Source: an uncultured Ruminococcus sp.
GTDB taxonomy: Bacteria; Bacillota; Clostridia; Oscillospirales; Acutalibacteraceae
Length of the DNA stretch: 64,000 nucleotides
Direction: 5' to 3'
Assembly: GCA_905234535.1 (NCBI GenBank)
Contig: CAJOII010000010.1
Span: 1 to 64,000 of the forward strand
Positions 10,370 through 19,819 of the stretch are shown one piece after another. Both the position numbers and the translations under genes were made by a program. Every line of letters begins with the position of its first letter. The stretch's first letter is position 1. The notes under the pieces were generated by a model that was not told the DNA's origin, did not search any database, and saw only the letters and a program-made list of their open reading frames with translations.

Positions 10370-11317
10370 ATGAAGATCGTACTGACAGACGCGCAGACCG
10401 TGGTCGACGCATCGGTCAGGGCAGACTGTCTGAGTGAATTCGGCGAGGTGATACAACACGGGCTGCTGCGCTATGAGGAGGTTTGTGAGGCTGTCGCCGA
10501 CGCGGACATGATCATCTGCAACAAGACGGTGCTGGATGAGAAAAGCCTACGGCTCGCCGATCACTTAAAGTACATCGGGCTGTTCGCGACGGGGTATAAC
10601 AACATCGACATCGACTTCTGCCGAAAGAGGGGCATCACCGTGTGCAACGCCGGCTCATACTCGACCGACGCCGTCGCGCAGCACACCTTCGCGCTGATAC
10701 TTGAGCACTACAGCAGCACCGCGCTGTATAACAGCTATGTTCATGAGGGCAGGTGGAAACGAAGCCCCACCTTCTCCCCCTTTATCTATCCTCTGCATGA
10801 GCTCTCCGGCAAGACGCTCGGGATCGTCGGGCTGGGCTCTATCGGTCAGGCGGTCGCGAGGATCGCCCTCGCGTTCAACATGAGGGTGATCGCCTATAAC
10901 CGCAGCGAGCGGAATGTTCCCCATGTCACACAGGTAAGTCTTGAAAAACTTCTCAGAGAGAGCGATATCGTCACCGCACACTGTCCGCTCAACAAAGACT
11001 CCTCGGGGATGTTCAACAAGAACACCTTCGCTCTGATGAAGGAGGGCGCCCTTTTCGTCAACACGGCGAGGGGCGGCGTGATGGTCGAAGAAGACCTGCG
11101 CGACGCTCTGTTGAGCGGTCATCTGGGCGGCGCGTGCATCGATGTGCTGTCAACAGAGCCGATGGAGGAGGACTGTGTGATGATGAGCGCGCCTCACTGC
11201 ATCATGACCCCGCATATCGCGTGGGCGCCTCTTGAGACGCGCCTGCGGCTGATGAACATTGTAGCCGAGAACATCCGCGCGTATCTTAACGGCGCTCCGC
11301 AGAATGTCGTCAGCTGA
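10370..11317 (+). CDS. D-2-hydroxyacid dehydrogenase
   Basis: GKTLGIVGLGSIGQAVARIALAFNMRVIAYNRS; FVNTARGGVMVEEDLRDAL; start at MKIVLTDAQT. Confidence 0.9.
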   Translation: MKIVLTDAQTVVDASVRADCLSEFGEVIQHGLLRYEEVCEAVADADMIICNKTVLDEKSLRLADHLKYIGLFATGYNNIDIDFCRKRGITVCNAGSYSTDAVAQHTFALILEHYSSTALYNSYVHEGRWKRSPTFSPFIYPLHELSGKTLGIVGLGSIGQAVARIALAFNMRVIAYNRSERNVPHVTQVSLEKLLRESDIVTAHCPLNKDSSGMFNKNTFALMKEGALFVNTARGGVMVEEDLRDALLSGHLGGACIDVLSTEPMEEDCVMMSAPHCIMTPHIAWAPLETRLRLMNIVAENIRAYLNGAPQNVVS

Positions 11318-11339
11318 GCGCTTTATATGATATTCAACA

Positions 11340-11373
11340 CCCCTTGGCACCTTAACGGTGCCGAGGGGATTTT
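11340..11373 (+). terminator. Rho-independent terminator
   Basis: CCCCTTGGCACC-TTAAC-GGTGCCGAGGGG then ATTTTTG. Confidence 0.85.
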
Positions 11374-11436
11374 TGATGCTGTAAAAAGGCTGTATATTCT
11401 TTACATTTTCACCCACACTATCCGTGAGGTGAAAAT

Positions 11437-11712
11437 ATGGCAAAACAAGGAATGAAGCGCGAAGACCGCACGCACACAAAGCCGAAAAACGCGCAGCCTG
11501 CGGTCCCCGAGATACAGGGGAAAGCAAAACACAGCAAGGATCACGCGCGCCCGATCATCGCGGGGACAGAGGCTCCCTCTCAGAAGGTATACCACACCGC
11601 GCCGTATCAGCAAGAGAAGCCGATCGCATCGGTATACAGAGAGATCGACACCGATCTCGGGCGGGATAATCTCGAGAACGACATCCCCGACGCGGATCTG
11701 CAGGACTTATGA
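11437..11712 (+). CDS. Small hypothetical protein, hydrophilic
   Basis: 91 aa, SD upstream (GAGGTGAAAATATG), stop overlaps the following gene. Confidence 0.6.
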   Translation: MAKQGMKREDRTHTKPKNAQPAVPEIQGKAKHSKDHARPIIAGTEAPSQKVYHTAPYQQEKPIASVYREIDTDLGRDNLENDIPDADLQDL

Positions 11713-12401
11713 TAATGGAAATTCTGCAGGTCATCCTCGCATCGGTATTCTCGGCAGCGATCCTCTTTTTGATCGCCAAAGTCATCGGGCATAAGCAGGT
11801 GGCTCAGCTCGAGTTCTTCGACTACATCACGGGCATCACCATCGGCTCGATCGCCGCGGAGCTTGCCACCACACTGGACAAGCCATGGTGGAAGCCGACA
11901 ATCTCGATGCTGATCTTCGGCGCGATCACCGTGACGCTGAGCGTCATCACAAGGCGATTTGCGCGCAGCCGAAAATTCGTCAACGGCACGCCGACGATCA
12001 TTTTGAACGACGGTAAACTCTACCGCGAGAACATGAAGAAGGCGAAGCTCGAGCTCAGCGAATTTTTGCTCCTGTGCCGTCAGGAGGGCTTCTTCAATCT
12101 AAACGACATCGAGACCGCCGTCTTCGAGTATAACGGCAAGCTCTCGATCCTGCCCAAAAGCGCGAAGCGCCCGCTGAATCCCGAGGATATGGCGCTCGAG
12201 CCGAAACCCGAGCACATCGGCACCGAGATCATCATGGACGGCAGAGTGATGGGCGACAGCCTCAAACGAAAAGGCCTCAACGACGAGTGGCTCTCAAAAG
12301 AGCTTCGCAAGCAGGGATTCAAGTCTGCAAAAGAGGTCTTTCTCGCCGTCTGTTACGACGAGAATCAGCTGACGGTTTTTCCGATCAAAAACGAGGTGTG
12401 A
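11709..12401 (+). CDS. DUF421 (YetF/YcaP-like) membrane protein
   Basis: N-terminal TMs; LEFFDYITGITIGSIAAELATT; RKFVNGTPTIILNDGKLYRENMKKAKLELSEFLLLCRQEGFFNLNDIETAVFEYNGKLSILPKSAKRPL. Confidence 0.92.
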   Translation: MIMEILQVILASVFSAAILFLIAKVIGHKQVAQLEFFDYITGITIGSIAAELATTLDKPWWKPTISMLIFGAITVTLSVITRRFARSRKFVNGTPTIILNDGKLYRENMKKAKLELSEFLLLCRQEGFFNLNDIETAVFEYNGKLSILPKSAKRPLNPEDMALEPKPEHIGTEIIMDGRVMGDSLKRKGLNDEWLSKELRKQGFKSAKEVFLAVCYDENQLTVFPIKNEV

Positions 12402-12402
12402 T

Positions 12403-13701
12403 ATGAAATCTTTATGGCAAGAAACGATAAAGCTCCCGCGCTTTGAACAGTTGGATCACGATATCCGTACAGATGTGCTGATCATCGGCGGCGGGATGAC
12501 GGGGCTGCTCTGCGCCTATCTGCTCAGCCAAACCGGCGTGAAATATGTGTTGGTCGAAAAGGACAGGATCTGCTCGGGCATCACCGGGAACACCATCGCG
12601 AAGATCACCTATCAGCACGGTCTGATCTATCATAAGATCATGGGTCGATACGGCGTCGAGGCGACGGTACAGTATTTCTCAGCGAACAAAAGGGCGTTTG
12701 AGAAATATAAAGAGCTCTGCCGGGAGATCGACTGCGACTACGAAGTAAAGGACAACTTCGTCTACAGCACCTCTGACAGAAGAGCGCTTGAAGCCGAGAT
12801 GAACGCTTTAAGACGGATCCGCTACAAGGCGCAGTTCTGTGAGAATATCGACCTGCCGGTCAAGACGGCAGGCGCGGTGATGTTTCCCGATCAGGCGCAG
12901 TTCCATCCGCTGAAATTTATCGCCGCAGTCTGTGAAGGGCTGAATATCTATGAGCACACCTTTGTCAGAGAGATGATCGGCAACACCGCCGTCACCGATC
13001 ACGGGAGGATCACCGCTGACAGGGTGATCGCGGCGACGCATTTTCCCTTTATCAACAAGCACGGCAGCTACTATCTCAAGCTCTTTCAGCACCGTTCCTA
13101 TGTCCTCGCGCTGAGGGGCGCCGGGGATGTCGGCGGGATGTATGTCGACGAAAGTCACACGGGGATGTCCTTTCGCAATCACGGCGATCTTCTTTTGCTC
13201 GGCGGCGGAGGACACCGCACCGGCCACAAGGGCGGTAGCTGGAATGAGCTCACTGCGTTTGCCGCGCACGCGTATCCCAAGGCGCGCGAAAAATACCGCT
13301 GGGCGGCGCAGGACTGCATGAGCCTCGACGGCATCCCCTACATCGGACGGTATTCCGAGAATACAAAGGGCTTTTATGTCGCGAGCGGCTTCAACAAATG
13401 GGGCATGACCGGCGCGATGACCGCCGCGATGATCCTATGCGACAGGATCCTCGGGAAAAAGAACAACTGCGCCGAGGTCTTTGATCCTTCAAGATCGATC
13501 CTCAAGCCGCAATTGTTCATCAACGCCTTTGAAGCGACAAAGAATCTGCTGACCGTCTCGAAGAAACGCTGTCCTCACCTCGGCTGCGCCCTGAAGTGGA
13601 ACAGTGCCGAACACTCATGGGACTGCCCATGCCACGGCTCGCGCTTCTCAAAACAGGGCAAAGTCCTCGACAACCCCGCAAACGGCGACCTGAATGAATA
13701 A
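12403..13701 (+). CDS. FAD-dependent oxidoreductase with C-terminal Rieske [2Fe-2S] domain
   Basis: DVLIIGGGMTGLLCAYLL; C-terminal CPHLGCALKWNSAEHSWDCPCHGSRFSKQGKVLDNPA. Confidence 0.93.
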   Translation: MKSLWQETIKLPRFEQLDHDIRTDVLIIGGGMTGLLCAYLLSQTGVKYVLVEKDRICSGITGNTIAKITYQHGLIYHKIMGRYGVEATVQYFSANKRAFEKYKELCREIDCDYEVKDNFVYSTSDRRALEAEMNALRRIRYKAQFCENIDLPVKTAGAVMFPDQAQFHPLKFIAAVCEGLNIYEHTFVREMIGNTAVTDHGRITADRVIAATHFPFINKHGSYYLKLFQHRSYVLALRGAGDVGGMYVDESHTGMSFRNHGDLLLLGGGGHRTGHKGGSWNELTAFAAHAYPKAREKYRWAAQDCMSLDGIPYIGRYSENTKGFYVASGFNKWGMTGAMTAAMILCDRILGKKNNCAEVFDPSRSILKPQLFINAFEATKNLLTVSKKRCPHLGCALKWNSAEHSWDCPCHGSRFSKQGKVLDNPANGDLNE

Positions 13702-13825
13702 GAAAATCATGCCTTCGTCACGCGAGTTTTGATAAGTCATCACCCGTGCGTACATCAAGTGCGCTACCGGGCGGGCACTATAAACCTTTTTTGCTCTATA
13801 AGAATCGAGCAGTTCCTAAAAGACG

Positions 13826-13872
13826 AAAAAACTCCTCTCTCGGATCAGTTTTTCCGAAAGAGGAGTGATTAT
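13826..13872 (-). terminator. Terminator hairpin, near-identical to 1042-1088
   Basis: AAAAAACTCCTCTCTCGGATCAGTTTTTCCGAAAGAGGAGTGATTAT; directly downstream of the VanW-family gene on the minus strand. Confidence 0.8.
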
Positions 13873-13882
13873 ATTCGATATG

Positions 13883-15517
13883 TTATTCGCTGACAGAGGG
13901 CGTATCGTCCGCGGGAGTATCATCCGCGGGGGTGTCATCCTGAGGGGTTTCCTCGGGGCCGCTCTCCGCGGGCGTGTCCTCGGGAGTACTCTCGGCGGGC
14001 GTATCCTCCGCGGGGGTCTCTGAGGACGAATCGGAAGAGGTCTGTGACGACGCGCTCGACGACGAGGACGATGAGGAGGAAGAAGAGGACGAAGAAGACG
14101 ACTTGGGCTCTACGGTATAGTATGTAGAATTGGGCAGGTCGTCGGTCTTGACCTGTTTGCCGTTTTTATAATAATGGCGCTGTGTCGCGACCCTGAAGCC
14201 TGTCGCGAAGGTCGAGGTGGTCTCGGTGGTGATCTCGATCTCGTCGAAGTCGTCCTGAGGGATGCCGTACATCTCACAGTGGAGTACGATGCCGTCCATA
14301 TAGCACTTCATAAACAGCTGGGTCTTGAAGGGATTCTTCACCTTGAGGTCGAGGTTGCCGTAGTCGACGGTCGCGTCTCTGCCGGCGTCGACATAGACCG
14401 ACTGGTAGTAGTGGCAGGATCTCTCCACGACCTCCATGCCGCAGAGCATCGCGGCGTTATAGATGGTGGTGCTCGACTGGCAGATACCGCCGCCGATACC
14501 GGTCTCGTGTCTGCCCTCAACAATGACGCCCGCGGGCAGATAGCCGTTGGACTCTAAGTTCGAGTCGCCGGTGCAGTCGTTGAACGACCAGACCTCGCCG
14601 GGGTCGATGATCGAGTTGTTGCACGCCTTCAGCGAGACCGCCATGTTGTTGTTGCCGTTCTCGCCGTTTGAGGAGGTGGTGGTAAAGGAGCTGAGCATCT
14701 TGATGTGCGACTGTAAGTACGCCTTGGAGATGTTCGGCTTGCTCTCTTCATACGACACCTTGACGACCGCCTCGGTTTTGTCCTTCAGGGCTTCTGAGAG
14801 GGCCTTTTTGACCTCTTCCTCGTTGACTTTGTAGCCGACGACCTCGTCTTCAAAGGTAAAGCTGCCCGAGCCCGAGGACTCATACTTTGTCACCTTCGCG
14901 TCCTTTGCGGTCTTGTTGAACTCCTTCGACGCTCTCTCGGCGATGGGCGCAAAGCTCTTCTCGTCGATGGTCAGCTTGATCGAGTAGGTCTGCTCGCCGC
15001 TCTTGAAGCCCTTCTGCTCCGAGTATGCCTGTCCTTCTTTTAAGATCTCGTCGGTGTTGAAGGAATAGACAAAGTCGTCCTTTGAGAGCATGATCTTTTG
15101 ATCCTCAGGACCTGTAAGCTCCACCTTGATCGCGCTCGCAAGGCGCTCTTCGACGGGTTTTAGAGCCTGTTTCGCCTCATCAACGGTCATCCCCGAAAGA
15201 GAGACGCCGTCGACAGAGACATTCGACGCGAAGGTTGAGCTGCCCGAGAGCATATACCATGTAAATCCCCCGACGCCTAAGAGCAGCACGCCCAAAAGGA
15301 TCGACAGGGTGATGATCAGCGCCTTCTTGCTCTTCTTCTTCGGCTTTTTCTGCGCTGTGTAGCCCTTGCCGGAGATGTTGCCGTTCTCATCTATCACCAC
15401 AAACCCGTCGGGGTTTTCTTTCTGCTGTCTCTGCTGCTCCTGGAGCTGCAGCTTCTTTCTGGTTTCTTTGATGATGGAGTTGATCTCCATCGTATCGGCG
15501 GTTCTGTTGTTTGCCAT
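13883..15517 (-). CDS. VanW family protein with N-terminal TM, peptidoglycan-binding-like domain and Ser/Pro-Asp-Thr-rich C-terminal tail
   Basis: VWSFNDCTGDSNLESNGYLPAGVIVEGRHETGIGGGICQSSTTIYNAAMLCGMEVVERSCHYYQSVYVDAGRDATVDYG; tail S16 plus TPAEDTPAESTPEDTPAES; SD GGAGGAATATATATG. Confidence 0.92.
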   Translation of the reverse strand: MANNRTADTMEINSIIKETRKKLQLQEQQRQQKENPDGFVVIDENGNISGKGYTAQKKPKKKSKKALIITLSILLGVLLLGVGGFTWYMLSGSSTFASNVSVDGVSLSGMTVDEAKQALKPVEERLASAIKVELTGPEDQKIMLSKDDFVYSFNTDEILKEGQAYSEQKGFKSGEQTYSIKLTIDEKSFAPIAERASKEFNKTAKDAKVTKYESSGSGSFTFEDEVVGYKVNEEEVKKALSEALKDKTEAVVKVSYEESKPNISKAYLQSHIKMLSSFTTTSSNGENGNNNMAVSLKACNNSIIDPGEVWSFNDCTGDSNLESNGYLPAGVIVEGRHETGIGGGICQSSTTIYNAAMLCGMEVVERSCHYYQSVYVDAGRDATVDYGNLDLKVKNPFKTQLFMKCYMDGIVLHCEMYGIPQDDFDEIEITTETTSTFATGFRVATQRHYYKNGKQVKTDDLPNSTYYTVEPKSSSSSSSSSSSSSSSSASSQTSSDSSSETPAEDTPAESTPEDTPAESGPEETPQDDTPADDTPADDTPSVSE

Positions 15518-15821
15518 ATATATTCCTCCAAATCCGCGGCGCTCCGACAACCTCAACTCTCAAAGCGCTCGACAACCTATCTAACAGGTATACAAATCTA
15601 ATCAGTACAATAATAACTTAGCAAACCTTCTTTAATATTCCGATAGAGAATAAAAAAAGAAAAAGTTTCTTCCATGCAGAATATCCCGCTGTTTCATACA
15701 AATTTGAGCAAAATAATCCGAAACTATTAAATTTTTCTGAACACACCCGCACTTCTCTTGAACTGAGGAAATATTTGTATTATAATTCTCTGTGTAAATC
15801 TCACGGCAGAGAGGTATTTCT

Positions 15822-17099
15822 ATGAATATCATCATCTTATCCGGCGCGACCGGCGGCGGACATAACCGCGCCTCGGGCGCCTTAAAGGAAGCGCTGCTCA
15901 AGAAGCACTCCGACGCGAATGTACATATCATCGATGTCTTCGTCGAGTGCTCAAAGATGCTTAATGTCACCGTCACCCAGGGGTACAAGCTGCTCGCGGT
16001 CAAGGCGCCGAAGCTCTACGGCGCGATGTACAAGACCGCCGACCGGGAGACCCCCCTGTACGAGCTGATGAACAGTATCAACCTTCAGTGCGGCAGAAAG
16101 ATCCTCCCCGTGATCAAGGAATACCGACCCGATGTGGTGGTGTGCTGTCACCCGTTCGCGGTCACGATGATGTCCACGATCAAGGAGAAGTTCGGCTATG
16201 ATGTGCCCACGGTCGCGATCGTCACCGACTTTATGCCGCATATGGCGTATATCTGTGAGAATATGGACGCCTATGTCACCGCGAGTGACGAGACCGCTGA
16301 TGCTCTGTGCGAGAAATATCATGTCGACAGAGACATCATTCATCCCTTGGGGCTGCCGATCTACGACCGCTTCTATCAGAAAGACGGCTTTGACAAGGAC
16401 GCGTTCTTAAGAGAGATGTCCTTGGACCCCGCTTTGCCCACCGTGCTGATCATGGCGGGCTCCTTCGGCGTGACGGATATCCTCAAGATCTACGAGAAGC
16501 TCGCAGAGGTACCGGCGCAGTTTCAGATCATCGTCATCACCGGCAAGAACAAAAAGCTCTATGACGCGTTCGAGAGGCTCTTGTCCGACGAAGAGGAGTT
16601 CGAGACACAGGACGCGCCCGACTTCATCCTGAGTCTCTCCGACGACAACATCTTCAAGATGATGTACGACCGCGGCGAGGAGCTCAGAGAGCAGATCAAG
16701 AGCACCTTCAAGCGCTCCACCCATATGAAAAAACCCACGAAGCTTCTGTACTTCGTCGACAATGTCGAGGACTATATGCACTCGTCGGATCTCATCATCA
16801 CCAAGCCCGGCGGACTGACCACCTCGGAAAGCATCGCCTGTAATCTCCCGATGGCGATCTTCAAGGCGATTCCCGGACAGGAGGAGCAGAACGCCGAGTA
16901 CCTCGTCAAAAACGGCATCGCGATCGCGATCGACAAGGGTGACCTCCTCAAAGCCCAGATTGAGAACCTCCTCTCACAGCCAGATCGGCTCGAGAGTATG
17001 CGCCTCTCCTGCAGGCGCTGTATGCGAAAGAATGCCGCGGAGAACATCGTCTCTCTGATCGAGGGGTTCGCGGACAGACACTTCTCAGAGAGCGAATAA
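15822..17099 (+). CDS. Processive diacylglycerol/MGDG-type glycosyltransferase (UgtP-like)
   Basis: ATGGGHNRASGALKEALLKK; VCCHPFAVTMMSTIKEK; ITKPGGLTTSESIACNLPMAIFKAIPGQEEQNAEYL. Confidence 0.9.
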   Translation: MNIIILSGATGGGHNRASGALKEALLKKHSDANVHIIDVFVECSKMLNVTVTQGYKLLAVKAPKLYGAMYKTADRETPLYELMNSINLQCGRKILPVIKEYRPDVVVCCHPFAVTMMSTIKEKFGYDVPTVAIVTDFMPHMAYICENMDAYVTASDETADALCEKYHVDRDIIHPLGLPIYDRFYQKDGFDKDAFLREMSLDPALPTVLIMAGSFGVTDILKIYEKLAEVPAQFQIIVITGKNKKLYDAFERLLSDEEEFETQDAPDFILSLSDDNIFKMMYDRGEELREQIKSTFKRSTHMKKPTKLLYFVDNVEDYMHSSDLIITKPGGLTTSESIACNLPMAIFKAIPGQEEQNAEYLVKNGIAIAIDKGDLLKAQIENLLSQPDRLESMRLSCRRCMRKNAAENIVSLIEGFADRHFSESE

Positions 17100-17103
17100 C
17101 ACC

Positions 17104-17925
17104 ATGATCATCGACACACACGCCCACATCGGCAGTATGATCGGGTTTAACATGACGAAGGAGGATGTGCTCTATTCGATGGAGAGATACCGCATCGACT
17201 TCTCACTCGTGTCGAATATCGAGGGCGCCGAGTACGACCATCAGGGGAAAAAGCTAAAGAAAGACTGCCAGACCCCGCAGAACGAGGTGTTTAAAAGGAC
17301 GCTTTCGTTCGCAAGAGAGCACCCCGACAAGATCGGCGCGCTGCCGTGGATGAAGCCCTGCTCAGAGCTGCCGGATGAGGAATTTGTCCGTCTGATCAGA
17401 GACAACCGCGACATCGTCTACGGCATCAAGCTGCACCCCTTCCACTCGCCGATCGCGCCCGACGACGACAGGATGGAGCCGATCTACCGCCTCGCGGCTG
17501 AATATAGGCTGCCGATCGTCTCGCACACCGGAGGGAATGAGCCCGCCTCTGTGAAACATCTGTACCTTGCCGCGAAAAAGCATCCTGAGCTCAACTTCGT
17601 GATGGTGCATATGGGGCTCGGCACCGATAACAAAGAGGCGATCGAGCTGATCGCTGACCTCCCCAACCTATACGGCGACACTACCTGGGTGCCGCTCTCA
17701 TCAACGCTATCCGCACTCAAACGCTGCGGCAGCGAGAAGATCCTCTTCGGCTCCGACAATCCCATCGACGGCAGGGATACCTATCTGTGTAACCGTCAGG
17801 GTGACCGCTCGCTCTATCAGGAGTATTTTCACGAGCTCAAAGCGCTCATCCCGAACAGCGACTACGAGAATATTATGTTCAGAAACGCGCTCAGGCTCTT
17901 TCACATCCGTATAGATCATAGTTGA
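17104..17925 (+). CDS. Amidohydrolase family (TIM-barrel metal-dependent hydrolase)
   Basis: MIIDTHAHIG; GIKLHPFHSPIAPDD; PIVSHTGGNEPASVKHL; ILFGSDNPIDGRDTYL. Confidence 0.88.
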   Translation: MIIDTHAHIGSMIGFNMTKEDVLYSMERYRIDFSLVSNIEGAEYDHQGKKLKKDCQTPQNEVFKRTLSFAREHPDKIGALPWMKPCSELPDEEFVRLIRDNRDIVYGIKLHPFHSPIAPDDDRMEPIYRLAAEYRLPIVSHTGGNEPASVKHLYLAAKKHPELNFVMVHMGLGTDNKEAIELIADLPNLYGDTTWVPLSSTLSALKRCGSEKILFGSDNPIDGRDTYLCNRQGDRSLYQEYFHELKALIPNSDYENIMFRNALRLFHIRIDHS

Positions 17926-17968
17926 CGATCATATAAGATTACCTATACGATCATATAATATAAAAGGA

Positions 17969-18013
17969 AAATCCGCCCAACAAGGTGCTAACCCTGCCGG
18001 ACGGATTCTTTTT
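17969..18013 (-). terminator. Terminator downstream of the displaced SASP 3' end / recombinase
   Basis: AATCCG ... CGGATT arms with T-rich flanks on both strands. Confidence 0.55.
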
Positions 18014-18024
18014 TAAGCTACTGC

Positions 18025-18063
18025 TTACTTGAGACCTTTCTCATAGGACTCGATCATCTTCTT
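18025..18063 (-). pseudogene. Displaced 3' end of SASP gene (attL side)
   Basis: Encodes KKMIESYEKGLK*, which completes MANKSNIAVPEAREALERFKMEAASEVGVNLKQGYNGDLTSRQAGSVGGQMV to a standard 64-aa alpha/beta SASP. Confidence 0.85.
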
Positions 18064-19698
18064 AGACGTTTGTCCTGTACGGCTAACATTTTTCAAGAGT
18101 GTTTTAATGATTTTGTCGCCTGCGTTCAGCTCGATTTCAAGCCGCATACCGCCTTCTTCGGGATAAACAAGTATCTGCTTAATGAACCTGTCCACAAAGG
18201 AACGGTCAAGCTCGTCCTCGTCAAGACACTCGGCGGCGAGATTGAGGATATTGCGGATTTCCGCAAGCTCCTTGTTGATGTCCTTTCTGCCGCTCAGTTG
18301 TGCGGTGATAACTTCGATTTCCTCTTGGCAGCGCTTGATTTCTTCATCGCATTCAGCGGTCATACGGATGAATTCACTGTCCGGGAAAAGTCCTTCGATG
18401 TTAAGTTTCAGAAGTTTTTGTTTTTTCCTTTGCTCAATGTCGATGACTTTATTAAGGCTTTCAATTCGGTTTGCGCCTTCATTGGTTTTGAGGAGTTCCT
18501 CCGACAGGCGCATAATCAAGTCGGACAGTTCCTGAATGTTGCTCTGACTTAACTTGAAAACATCTTGCAGAATCGGAATGATCTCATGCTCATATATCGT
18601 CATCGACGGACAGCTCTCCGCTCCGTTTTTGATTTTTCCCGAACACCGCCACGCTGAATTTGCCGTTCCCTTTTTGCTGACCGAGTCCTTGCGGTAGTAG
18701 GGCTTGCCGCAGTGAGCGCAGATCAGTTTGCCTGTGAGCAGATTGTTGTGGTTGGTTTTGTTTTGCTTTTGGATAACGTCGAGACTTCTGACCTTCAGGA
18801 CTTCGTTGGCTCTTTTCCAAAGATCTTCCGATACGATCTGCGGTACTGTCTCCCCTGTTTCATCCTTGAAGATGACCCATTCTTCCTCGGGCAGGAACTT
18901 TTGCTTTTTGGTGAACATATCAACGATCTGGACTTTATTACCGACGTAGTATCCCATATACTTCGGGTTGCGGATAATATTCGCCATCGTATTGTGCGCA
19001 AGCTTGTTACCGCGCGTGTTGCGAACTCCCTTGTTGTAGAAGTAGGTCTCGAGGTTCTTCATACTGTACTTGCCGGTGGCGTACAGCTCGAACAACTCAC
19101 GGACAATCGCAGCCTGTTCCTTGTCGATATAAAGCCTCTTGTCTGCTTTGCGGTAGCCGAAGATGTTACTGTTGCCAAGCACTACTCCGTTCTTGATCGC
19201 CTGGTGATGCCCCCAACGGACACGCGAGGAAATCTTTCTCGACTCGTCCTGCGCCATCGAAGCCATGATTGTCAGACGAAATTCAGAGTCCTCGTCAAGC
19301 GTATTGATGTTGTCGTTCTGGAAGTAGACAGCAACACCGTTGGCTAACAGCTGACGAGTGTATTGTATGCTGTCGAGCGTGTTACGGGCAAATCGCGACA
19401 CCTCTTTGGTAACGATCAGGTCAAATTTGCCATCAAGACCATCATCGATCATCTCATTGAATTTTTCACGTTTCTTTGTTGTCACACCCGAAATACCCTC
19501 GTCGATATAGCCGCCTGCGAACTTCCAATTCGGCATATCTCCGATATACTCGGTGAAGTACTGTTTTTGATTTTCAAGGGAATTGAGCTGCTCCATAAAA
19601 TCCGTACTGACGCGGGCATAGAAGGCAACGCGCAACGGCAGATCTCTAAAGCTGATTCCCTCACTTTTGATTTGATTTCTGATAGATAATATATCCAT
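18025..19698 (-). CDS. Large serine recombinase (site-specific integrase)
   Basis: LRVAFYARVSTDFMEQLNSLENQKQYFTEYI, GISGVTTKKREKFNEMIDDG, SRFARNTLDSIQYTRQL, zinc ribbon CAHCGKPYYRKDSVSKKGTANSAWRCSGK; start at MDILSIRNQ with AAGGAGGT SD; last 12 residues are SASP-derived. Confidence 0.95.
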   Translation of the reverse strand: MDILSIRNQIKSEGISFRDLPLRVAFYARVSTDFMEQLNSLENQKQYFTEYIGDMPNWKFAGGYIDEGISGVTTKKREKFNEMIDDGLDGKFDLIVTKEVSRFARNTLDSIQYTRQLLANGVAVYFQNDNINTLDEDSEFRLTIMASMAQDESRKISSRVRWGHHQAIKNGVVLGNSNIFGYRKADKRLYIDKEQAAIVRELFELYATGKYSMKNLETYFYNKGVRNTRGNKLAHNTMANIIRNPKYMGYYVGNKVQIVDMFTKKQKFLPEEEWVIFKDETGETVPQIVSEDLWKRANEVLKVRSLDVIQKQNKTNHNNLLTGKLICAHCGKPYYRKDSVSKKGTANSAWRCSGKIKNGAESCPSMTIYEHEIIPILQDVFKLSQSNIQELSDLIMRLSEELLKTNEGANRIESLNKVIDIEQRKKQKLLKLNIEGLFPDSEFIRMTAECDEEIKRCQEEIEVITAQLSGRKDINKELAEIRNILNLAAECLDEDELDRSFVDRFIKQILVYPEEGGMRLEIELNAGDKIIKTLLKNVSRTGQTSKKMIESYEKGLK

Positions 19699-19819
19699 AG
19701 ATTTTACCTCCTTCCCAAACACTACCACGACACTTTGGTAATGTCCAGTCAAAATAGAATATACTTTTATTATAGTTTGGAACAGCCCCCTTTGCATTAG
19801 GAGGCTGTTTCCAGTTCTG

